A DNA stretch of 64,000 bases from Sphaerisporangium album (lineage in GTDB: Bacteria > Actinomycetota > Actinomycetes > Streptosporangiales > Streptosporangiaceae): assembly GCF_003323745.1 (NCBI RefSeq), contig NZ_QOIL01000015.1, forward strand, positions 124,001 through 188,000, written 5' to 3'. Made by a program: the position numbers and the translations under genes. Positions 58,328 to 64,000 of this stretch are shown piece after piece. Position 1 is the first letter of the stretch; every line of letters begins with the position of its first letter. Under the pieces are notes generated by a model. It searched no databases and was not told where the DNA came from. It worked only from the letters and a program-made list of their open reading frames with translations.

Positions 58328-58359
58328 AGCGGGACCCGGACTGCAGCGCGGGTCCCGCT
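58328..58359 (-). terminator. Hairpin after the second DUF397 gene
   Basis: AGCGGGACCC (58328-58337) and GGGTCCCGCT (58350-58359) give a 10-bp stem 28 bases past the stop at 58388. It shares the GCGGGACCC stem with 58000-58030. Confidence 0.65.
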
Positions 58360-58387
58360 CTCTTCTTATGTCAGGTGGTTTCCAAGG

Positions 58388-58600
58388 TCAGGCGCTCAGT
58401 TCACCGGACTTGAGGCTGCTGCGGAATGCGGTCCACGCGGAGGTTGAGATACGGACCACCGGGCCGTCGGAACGCTTGCTGTCGCGGATCGCCATTCCAT
58501 TGTCATGCAGCGTTGCCAGTTCCACACAGTCGCCCTCCTCGCCGCTGTACGAGGACTTAACCCAACTGGCGCCGTTCATGTCGACCATTTCTGCATCCAC
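58388..58600 (-). CDS. DUF397 domain protein (copy adjacent to the regulator)
   Basis: A 70-residue protein with the same hallmarks as its neighbour: WVKSSYSGEEGDCVELA, MAIRDSKRSDGPV and STSAWTAFRSSLKSG. Its start at 58600 lies 25 bases inside the XRE gene end (58576), a typical overlap for this regulator pair, and implies co-translation. Sequence divergence from the other copy is mostly in the middle (LHDNGMA versus LPGKSMA), consistent with an old local duplication. Confidence 0.93.
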   Translation of the reverse strand: MDAEMVDMNGASWVKSSYSGEEGDCVELATLHDNGMAIRDSKRSDGPVVRISTSAWTAFRSSLKSGELSA

Positions 58601-59403
58601 TCCCTGACCAGACTCAGTGACGCGTTCTGCGCAAGCGCGCTCGTTCGTACCGCCTCATACCGTAGCTGGATGTTCCGTACTTCCTTGGAGTGGGCAGTAA
58701 CCTGGCCCTTACCAGCGGTATCAAGGTAGACGATGTCCCGACCATCTCGTATCTGCGCGATGATGAACCCTGCTCGCAATGCTGCAGTACACCCCGCGTC
58801 CAGTGGGACTATCTGTAGCGTGATACGGGGGTGCTCGGCGATCGCCAAGAGATGGTTCAGCTGCCCCTCCATGACGGCCGCTCCACCGATGGGTCTTTGG
58901 AGGACCATCTCGTCGAGCACCGCCCAGATCATGGGAGGACGCTCGCGTGTGAGGATCGCCTGTCGATCGAGCCGCGCCTCTACGGCCCTCTCGACGTCGT
59001 CTGATGACGCGCCGGGCCGTCCGGCGAGCATGGTCCGCGCGTAGTCGGGCGTCTGAAGCAGTCCGGGAACGAGGGTCGGCTGCCACGTACGTAGGGTCAG
59101 GGCCTGCTGTTCGACCTCCAGCCATTCGTAGAACCAGCGCTGGTTGCCGTCGGAGCGGCACTGTTCCCAGATCTGGAGTAGGGCGCCGTTGACGCCGAGG
59201 GCCTCGTCGCACTGTTCGACGAGTTCTCGTTGCTGAGGGAGGCGTAGTCCCCTTTCTATGGCGCCCATGGCGGCTCCCGTGTAGCCGAGCCTGCGGCCCA
59301 GTTGGGACTGGGTCATGCGTACTTCCATGCGGAGCCTGCGCAGCTCGTAGCCGAAACGGGCTGCCGGGGAGGTCTCCGGGTTGGTCGTCTGCGGTCGTGG
59401 CAC
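58576..59403 (-). CDS. XRE-family regulator with DUF5753 domain
   Basis: A 275-residue protein. GTG 59403 is chosen for GGAGGG 4 bases upstream. The helix-turn-helix is MTQSQLGRRLGYTGAAMGAIERG (about 30-52), followed by a long DUF5753 domain beginning RWFYEWLEVEQQALTLRTWQ, with LVPGLLQTPDYARTML as its signature. It controls or is controlled by the overlapping DUF397 gene. Members of this family act in developmental switching and secondary metabolism in actinomycetes. The 150-base gap to its right is AT-richer and holds its promoter. Confidence 0.92.
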   Translation of the reverse strand: MPRPQTTNPETSPAARFGYELRRLRMEVRMTQSQLGRRLGYTGAAMGAIERGLRLPQQRELVEQCDEALGVNGALLQIWEQCRSDGNQRWFYEWLEVEQQALTLRTWQPTLVPGLLQTPDYARTMLAGRPGASSDDVERAVEARLDRQAILTRERPPMIWAVLDEMVLQRPIGGAAVMEGQLNHLLAIAEHPRITLQIVPLDAGCTAALRAGFIIAQIRDGRDIVYLDTAGKGQVTAHSKEVRNIQLRYEAVRTSALAQNASLSLVREWMQKWST

Positions 59404-59553
59404 CTGACCCTCCACGTAACGGGATGCAACTGAATGCAACGGGAGACAACCGCGCCATGACGACGTCGTTGTCGGTATTCGGTTACGGACAATAGAGCCC
59501 GCGAACACTCTTGGAAGGGCGAATCAAGAACCGGCAAGGAAACGGTGTCCCTC

Positions 59554-59886
59554 ATGCCACAGAAAATCGCATCCAAGACCTTCCCGCAACCCCGAAAAAC
59601 CGGACATCCCACCGAAAGCATCGATATCGCTTTTAAAGCAGCGCAGCCTCTTCGACGCGAGTCGGGTGCCTTTCATATCTCCACGGACGTCAATGCGGGG
59701 AACGGCGTCGCGGCTGGCGTCGCCGCTTACCTCGCCGGGCGTGCCGACCTGCGCCCGCCCGGTGCCGGAGCGGCTCGTCAGCGCCGGCTGCCTCGGCCGC
59801 AGGACCGGCCGAGGTTTTCGCGACTACAGCTGAGCCGGGTCAGTCCAGGCAGAACTCGTTGCCCTCGGGGTCGGTCATCACGATGA
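59554..59886 (+). CDS. Possible small hypothetical protein divergent from the XRE gene
   Basis: A 110-residue frame from ATG 59554 (MPQKIASKTFPQPRKTG). The first 55 residues have lower GC and mixed amino acids, as in a real gene, but the last 50 are Arg/Pro-rich and run antisense into the VOC gene by 47 bases. No good ribosome site. I do not recognise it. It could be a truncated gene whose original 3' part was replaced; confidence is low. Confidence 0.3.
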   Translation: MPQKIASKTFPQPRKTGHPTESIDIAFKAAQPLRRESGAFHISTDVNAGNGVAAGVAAYLAGRADLRPPGAGAARQRRLPRPQDRPRFSRLQLSRVSPGRTRCPRGRSSR

Positions 59887-60301
59887 AGCCGGCGCTCATC
59901 GGGGGAGCGGGCTCGTGGCGACGTACCCGCGTCGCTCCCAGCGCGACGAACCGGTCGCACTCGGCCTCCAGCGCCGCCATCCGCTCCTCTCCCCGCAGTC
60001 CGGGAGCCGCGCGGACGTCGAGGTGGAGGCGGTTCTTGGCGACTTTGTCCTCCGGCACCTGCTGGAAGAACAGCCGTGGGCCGCGCTTGTCCGGGTCCTC
60101 GATGGCCGATCTCGTGTTGCGCTGCCCTTCCGGTACGCCGGCCCGCGCGAGGAAGTCGTCCCACGCGGCCAGCGGGTCGGCGTCCTCGGGCAGGTCGACT
60201 CCGGGCGGGCCGGGGTGGACGTAGCCCAGGACGTCGCGCCAGAAGGACGACAGCGCCCGCGGGTCGTGGGCGTCGAAGGTGACCTGGATGTGGCGGCTCA
60301 T
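59840..60301 (-). CDS. VOC (glyoxalase/bleomycin-resistance) family protein
   Basis: A 153-residue protein. HIQVTFDAHDPRALSSFWRDVLGY is the first VOC module, RLHLDVRA gives the second-module strand with its metal-type His, and FIVMTDPEGNEFCLD is the closing signature. Two beta-alpha-beta3 modules make one metal-binding pocket. The ATG shares ATGA with the DinB stop at 60298, so the two are co-translated. The pair is divergent from a WYL regulator that probably represses it. Substrate unknown; such proteins range from lyases to antibiotic binders. Confidence 0.92.
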   Translation of the reverse strand: MSRHIQVTFDAHDPRALSSFWRDVLGYVHPGPPGVDLPEDADPLAAWDDFLARAGVPEGQRNTRSAIEDPDKRGPRLFFQQVPEDKVAKNRLHLDVRAAPGLRGEERMAALEAECDRFVALGATRVRRHEPAPPMSAGFIVMTDPEGNEFCLD

Positions 60302-60885
60302 CGGCTCGCCCCGCTCGTCGCGGGTTTCGTGTGCAGGTAGAGGTCGCGCAGCAGGCAGACCTCGGACAGGTGGTGGATCAGCTCGCGGTGGATGTGCAGC
60401 ACCAGATCGGCCATGGACAGCTCGGGGTAGGGCTCCTTCGCGCCGACCGGGACCCGGAGCCCGGCCTCGCCGAGGCCGCGCACCCCGGCCAGCCAGAGGT
60501 CGAGCTGGGCCTGGAGCTGGTCGAGCGCGGTGGCCGCGCTGCCGGCGTACTCCCAGGTCTGGTACGTCGCCGCCGGCGCGCCGAAGTGCGCCGCGTTGCG
60601 CGCGCCGAGCACGCCGACGATGACGTGACCGAGTCGCCAGGCGATCGTGGTGAAGGCCGCGGGGACCGGCTGAGGCAAGGCGTAGTCCATCGTGAAGTCC
60701 CCGGCACCGGCCTGCACGGGCGCCGTCGAGGTGCCGCGCGGCCGCACGCTCCAGGCGTCCGGCACCGGCGACCAGAAGTACTCGTCGTCGGTGAGGCCGT
60801 CGAGCCGGGCTCTGAGCTGATGGTTCCAGTGGAACTCCCACTGCTCGCGCAGCGTCCGGTTCCAATCGAGTTCGTGTGCTTCCAT
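60298..60885 (-). CDS. DinB superfamily protein
   Basis: A 195-residue four-helix bundle of the DinB/YfiT type. It opens WNRTLREQWEFHWNHQLRARLDGLTDDEYFW, the usual DinB start, and the three metal-ligand His positions fit HWNHQL (first helix), WRLGHVIVG and ELIHHLSEVCLLRDLY. These proteins act as thiol-dependent transferases or are induced by damage; many have no known role. It is the first gene of the two-gene operon with the VOC protein. Confidence 0.9.
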   Translation of the reverse strand: MEAHELDWNRTLREQWEFHWNHQLRARLDGLTDDEYFWSPVPDAWSVRPRGTSTAPVQAGAGDFTMDYALPQPVPAAFTTIAWRLGHVIVGVLGARNAAHFGAPAATYQTWEYAGSAATALDQLQAQLDLWLAGVRGLGEAGLRVPVGAKEPYPELSMADLVLHIHRELIHHLSEVCLLRDLYLHTKPATSGASR

Positions 60886-60905
60886 GGAGCCACTCTGACC
60901 CCATA

Positions 60906-60926
60906 AGCGGACAGGATCGGTCCGCT
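60906..60926. promoter_or_regulatory. Palindrome AGCGGAC-N7-GTCCGCT, putative operator
   Basis: A perfect 7-bp inverted repeat, 60906-60912 and 60920-60926, in the 62-base gap between the divergent DinB (starts 60885) and WYL regulator (starts 60948) genes. The half-sites are 14 bases apart, start to start. Position overlapping both promoters suggests the WYL protein binds here. Confidence 0.65.
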
Positions 60927-60947
60927 GGCCATGGCAGGGTGGACGGT

Positions 60948-61940
60948 ATGGGCGTGGCGAGCGGTGACGAGCGGGGTACGACGGAGCGGGTGCTCACCCT
61001 GCTCGGGCTGCTGCAACAGCGCCAGGTCTGGACCGGCCCCGAACTCGCCGACCGGCTCGGGGTCACGCCGCGCACCGTACGGCGTGATGTCGGGCGGCTG
61101 CGCGCGCTCGGCTATCGGGTGCGTGCCACCCAGGGCGCCGGCGGCGGCTACCAGCTCGGCCCTGGGCAGGACCTGCCGCCGCTGCTCCTGGACGACGAGG
61201 AGGCGATCGCCGCCGCGGTCTCGCTGCTCGTCGGCGCGGGTGGCGGCGTCGCCGGCGCCGGCGACGCCGCCCTGCGGGCGCTGGCCAAGCTCGACCAGGT
61301 GCTGCCCACCCGGCTGCGGCACCGGGTGCGCGCGCTGTCCGGCTCGGTGGAGTCCTTCGGCGGAGGCCGCGCGCCGGTCGACCCCGAGGCGCTCATGACG
61401 CTGGCCGGAGCCTGCCGCGACGAGGTCGAGGCCGGCTTCGCCTACCCGTCCGGGAGCGAGGTGCGACGGCGGCGGGTCGAGCCCTACCGCCTGGTCGCCT
61501 CGGACCGGCGCTGGTACCTGCTCGCCTACGACCTCGATCGCGACGACTGGCGCAGCTTCCGCGTCGACCGCATGACCGAGGTGTCCGCACGGACCTGGCG
61601 CTTCCGCCCGCGCGCGGCGCCCGACGCGGCGACGTTCGTGCAGGAGGGGGTGGCGAGCCGGGTCTACCCGCACCAGGCGCGGTTCCTCGTGCACGCGTCG
61701 GCCGACACGGTGCGCGCGCAGATTCCGGGGTCGGCGGCCGTCGTGCGACGGCGAGGGAGCCAGCTGTGCGAGGTGCTCAGCGGCGCCGGCAGCCTGGACT
61801 TCGTGCTCGTGCGCATGCTCCTGCTGGGGCACGACTTCGAGGTACTCGACCCTCCGGAACTGGGGCGGCGCTGTCGCGCACTGGCGGAGAGACTGCTGGC
61901 GGCCGGTGCGGCGACCTCACCGGTGCCGGACGAGTCATGA
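60948..61940 (+). CDS. HTH + WYL domain transcriptional regulator (YafY-like)
   Basis: A 330-residue regulator. The N-terminal HTH_11 is VLTLLGLLQQRQVWTGPELADRL followed by GVTPRTVRRDVGRLRALGY. The WYL domain (about 135-235) reads RRVEPYRLVASDRRWYLLAYDLDRDDWRSFRVDRM, carrying the ligand-binding W-Y-L residues. A WCX-type C-terminal domain follows. WYL proteins sense nucleotides or other ligands and often act on divergent DinB/VOC genes, as here. The TGA overlaps a tiny ORF's ATG (61937). Confidence 0.93.
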   Translation: MGVASGDERGTTERVLTLLGLLQQRQVWTGPELADRLGVTPRTVRRDVGRLRALGYRVRATQGAGGGYQLGPGQDLPPLLLDDEEAIAAAVSLLVGAGGGVAGAGDAALRALAKLDQVLPTRLRHRVRALSGSVESFGGGRAPVDPEALMTLAGACRDEVEAGFAYPSGSEVRRRRVEPYRLVASDRRWYLLAYDLDRDDWRSFRVDRMTEVSARTWRFRPRAAPDAATFVQEGVASRVYPHQARFLVHASADTVRAQIPGSAAVVRRRGSQLCEVLSGAGSLDFVLVRMLLLGHDFEVLDPPELGRRCRALAERLLAAGAATSPVPDES

Positions 61941-62044
61941 GCCGCGACCACCAGGAGGCCGCCCCGATGATCTCGCTCAGGCACGTCGAGGAGTTCGCAG
62001 AGTGGGCTCGGGCTTCCCGGAGCACGTCCGGGACCGATCACTGA
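61937..62044 (+). CDS. Possible 35-residue ORF coupled to the WYL regulator
   Basis: ATG 61937 shares ATGA with the regulator's stop. A second start, ATG 61967, has CAGGAGG ending 9 bases upstream and gives MISLRHVEEFAEWARASR. The frame ends at 62044. It looks like the beginning of a helical protein that was cut off. A hairpin TCCCGGA-N5-TCCGGGA at 62015-62033 lies in its 3' end and may serve as the terminator. Confidence 0.3.
   Translation: MSRDHQEAAPMISLRHVEEFAEWARASRSTSGTDH
62015..62033. terminator. Hairpin between convergent operons
   Basis: TCCCGGA (62015-62021) and TCCGGGA (62027-62033) form a 7-bp stem with a 5-base loop. It lies between the + strand WYL gene and the - strand two-component system, and could serve both directions. 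No T-run. Confidence 0.4.
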
Positions 62045-62117
62045 CGAGCCGGGAGGCGCCGCGCTCCGCAGTCTGATCCGCGGTCCTGGGCCCTGCCGCC
62101 CGCTGTGGCCGGCGGCG

Positions 62118-62777
62118 TCAGCCGCGTAGATAGGTGACGACCGCGAGGACGCGGCGGTGGTCGTCCTGGGCGGGGGGCAGGTCCAGTTTGGTGAGGATGT
62201 TGCCGATGTGCTTGCCGACGGCGGCCTCCGAGACGACCAGGGCGCGGGCGATGGCCGCGTTCGAGCGGCCCTCGGCCATGAGGGCGAGGACCTCGCGCTC
62301 GCGCGGGCTGAGACGGGACAGCGGGTCGCGGCGGCGGCGCAGCAACTGCCGGACCACCTCCGGGTCCACCACCGTGCCGCCACCCGCCACCGTGCGCAGG
62401 GCGTCGACGAACTCCTCGACGTCGCCGACGCGGTCCTTCAGCAGGTAGCCGACGCCGGTGCCGTCCCCGGAGTCGAGCAGCTCGGAGGCGTAGGTCTGCT
62501 CGACGTACTGGCTGAGGACGAGCACGGCCAGGCGCGGGTTCGCCGCCCGCAGCGCCACGGCGGCGCGCAGGCCCTCCTCGGCGAAGCCGGGCGGCATGCG
62601 GACGTCGGTCACCACGATGTCGGGGGCGTGTTCGGCCACCGCCGCCATCAGCGACTCGGCGTCGCCCACGGAGGCCGCCACGCGGTGGCCGAACCGGGCC
62701 AGCAGCCCGGACAGCCCCTCGCGCAGCAGGACGCCGTCCTCGGCGATCACTACCGTCAGGCCGGCGTCGTCGCGCAC
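62118..62777 (-). CDS. LuxR-family response regulator
   Basis: A 219-residue NarL/FixJ-type regulator. GTG 62777 lies 22 bases inside the kinase gene end, so translation is coupled. The receiver domain reads VVIAEDGVLLREGLSGLL (acidic pair) and DIVVTDVRMPP, where the Asp is phosphorylated; the Lys is in YLLKDRV. The C-terminal HTH is SPREREVLALMAEGRSNAAIARAL then SEAAVGKHIGNIL. It is the output partner of the histidine kinase to its right. Targets unknown. Confidence 0.94.
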   Translation of the reverse strand: MRDDAGLTVVIAEDGVLLREGLSGLLARFGHRVAASVGDAESLMAAVAEHAPDIVVTDVRMPPGFAEEGLRAAVALRAANPRLAVLVLSQYVEQTYASELLDSGDGTGVGYLLKDRVGDVEEFVDALRTVAGGGTVVDPEVVRQLLRRRRDPLSRLSPREREVLALMAEGRSNAAIARALVVSEAAVGKHIGNILTKLDLPPAQDDHRRVLAVVTYLRG

Positions 62778-64000
62778 GGGATCTCCACACGTAGCAGGGT
62801 CGGCCCGCCGGGCGGGCTGGACAGCATGAGTCTGCCGTCCACCACCGAGACGCGGTCGGCCAGGCCGGCCAGGCCCGTGCCCGCCGCCGCGTCCGCGCCG
62901 CCCACGCCGTCGTCGCGGATCTCCACGACCAGCAGCCCGTCCTCGACGCGCCCGTCGATCGTGGCCAGCCGGGCCTCGCTGTGCTTGGCGACGTTGGCCA
63001 GCGCCTCGCATACCACGAAGTAGGCGACCGACTCGATGGCCTCGGGGAGGCGCGGGCAGTCGACGGAGCCCTCCACGAGCACCGGGGACCGGTCGGCCAC
63101 GTCCATCACCGCGGCGGGCAGCCCCCGGTCGGTGAGGATGCGCGGGTGGATGCCCCGGATCAGGTCGCGGATCTCGGCCAGCGCGAGCTTGGCCTGCTCG
63201 TGCGCCTGCCCCACCAGCTCCGCCGCCTCCGCGCCGCGCGTCACCCGGGCCAGGCCGAGCGTCATCGTGAGCGACACCAGCCGCTGCTGCGCGCCGTCGT
63301 GCAGGTCGCGTTCGATGCGGCGGCGCTCGGACTCGAACGCCTCCAGCAGCCGGGTGCGCGAGCGCGTCAGCTCGGCCAGCCGCTCGCCCTGCTCCTCGTC
63401 GCGCGGGGCCAGCAGCAGCCTGGCCAGCATGGCGTGCCCCATCGCCAGCGCCGTCAGCGGGTAGGCGGCCAGGGCCAGCGTGAGCAGGCCGAGCGCGCTC
63501 ATCGCGAACGCCTCGGGGTAGCTGTCCACCAGCCACAGTTTGAGGACGTTCAGGCTTCCCGCCTGCGCGAGGCCGTACGGGGTGAAGATCATCGTGAGGG
63601 GTATCACCAGGCCGTAGAGGACCACGGCCAGCTCGGCGGGCCAGAGCACCACGACCAGCAGCCCCGTGTACGCCAGCTCGCGCCACGTGGCCTGTTCCTT
63701 GAAGCGCCACTCCACCCAGGCCCACAACCCCGGCCGCTTCGGGTCCAGGTGCGGGGTGGGGACCGGCTCGTCGTCGATGAGGCGCAGCCGCCGGCGCTCC
63801 AGCGCGGCGACAGGGAGGCCGCCGAGCCCCATGGCGAGCACGATCGGGATGCCGATCAGCACCAGCGTCAGGACGGCGCCCGCGGCCAGCGAGGTCACGA
63901 AGAGCACGAGCACGACGCCGCCGACGCCCACGCCGGTCAGCAGGTAGGCCATCGCGCGCCACGGCCAGGCCGAGATGATCAGATCCCGCCGGGCGAGGGT
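62756..64000 (-). CDS. Sensor histidine kinase, HisKA_3 type (5' truncated by window)
   Basis: Membrane sensor kinase whose frame runs past the right edge. The visible upstream codons (63953-64000) read LARRDLIISAWPWRAMAYL, the usual start of the four-TM sensor domain in actinobacterial NarX-like kinases, so ATG 63952 is internal. Four TM helices are visible, then the dimerisation motif ERRRIERDLHDGAQQRL with the phosphorylated His. The ATPase boxes are VCEALANVAKHSEA (N), IRDDGVGGAD (G1) and GTGLAGLADRV (G2). It overlaps the response regulator gene by 22 bases. Stimulus unknown. Confidence 0.94.
   Translation of the reverse strand, partial: TLARRDLIISAWPWRAMAYLLTGVGVGGVVLVLFVTSLAAGAVLTLVLIGIPIVLAMGLGGLPVAALERRRLRLIDDEPVPTPHLDPKRPGLWAWVEWRFKEQATWRELAYTGLLVVVLWPAELAVVLYGLVIPLTMIFTPYGLAQAGSLNVLKLWLVDSYPEAFAMSALGLLTLALAAYPLTALAMGHAMLARLLLAPRDEEQGERLAELTRSRTRLLEAFESERRRIERDLHDGAQQRLVSLTMTLGLARVTRGAEAAELVGQAHEQAKLALAEIRDLIRGIHPRILTDRGLPAAVMDVADRSPVLVEGSVDCPRLPEAIESVAYFVVCEALANVAKHSEARLATIDGRVEDGLLVVEIRDDGVGGADAAAGTGLAGLADRVSVVDGRLMLSSPPGGPTLLRVEIPCATTPA

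Overview
The window is very GC-rich, densely coded DNA from a filamentous actinomycete. The evidence is the third-position G/C bias, GTG and TTG starts, several apparently leaderless genes, two LytR-CpsA-Psr (LCP) proteins, a fused CofG/CofH FbiC for coenzyme F420, a Streptomyces-type subtilisin inhibitor, and an XRE/DUF397 locus. A Streptosporangiales-type genus (Nonomuraea or Actinomadura kind) is a guess; the sequence does not settle it.

Layout. 1-762: 3' part of purC. 779-11870: cell-envelope phospho-alcohol block. It holds an LCP ligase, two family 2 glycosyltransferases, an IspD/TarI-like cytidylyltransferase fused to a degenerate SDR, two CDP-alcohol phosphotransferases, a second LicC-like nucleotidyltransferase, a glycerol-1-phosphate dehydrogenase-like enzyme and a DUF5941-like membrane protein. 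Together they could make CDP-activated polyols and transfer them to a lipid or wall polymer.

12168-31342: the most unusual part, a roughly 19-kb multi-operon locus that looks like a signalling/conflict system. The first arm (+) has two tiny coupled leader ORFs, a Crp/Fnr regulator, a degenerate cyclase-like protein with a long Asn/Pro/Glu tail, a 1238-residue CHAT (caspase-like) protease and a cyclase-like protein with intact acidic motifs. The middle arm (-) encodes a two-TM long coiled-coil protein, a membrane-anchored degenerate PP2C-like protein and a MotB/ZorB-like single-TM protein with an Asp inside its TM helix. The last arm (+), divergent from the middle one, encodes a dynamin-like GTPase, an SrfB-like actin/Hsp70-fold ATPase and two unknown proteins. 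Stop/start overlaps suggest coupled translation inside the arms.

31453-33798: acetoacetate decarboxylase-family protein and an MFS transporter. 34051-50488: second envelope block with three GT4 enzymes, a polyprenyl-phosphate-type GT2, two GT-C-like polytopic proteins, an acyltransferase, a second LCP protein, a methyltransferase, an LPG-synthase-type membrane protein, a sugar-nucleotide pyrophosphorylase and the SSI inhibitor. 50667-54500: AlkA-type DNA glycosylase, a small membrane protein and fbiC. 54861-57739: secreted propeller-like protein, a remnant of a related gene on the other strand, and a type B carboxylesterase. 58056-59403: XRE regulator with two DUF397 genes that appear duplicated with their terminator. 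59840-61940: VOC and DinB proteins divergent from a WYL regulator, with a palindrome between. 62118-64000: two-component system whose kinase runs off the window end.

Short in-frame minisatellites (18-45 bp units) recur in at least seven unrelated genes and once between genes, which seems to be a habit of this genome.
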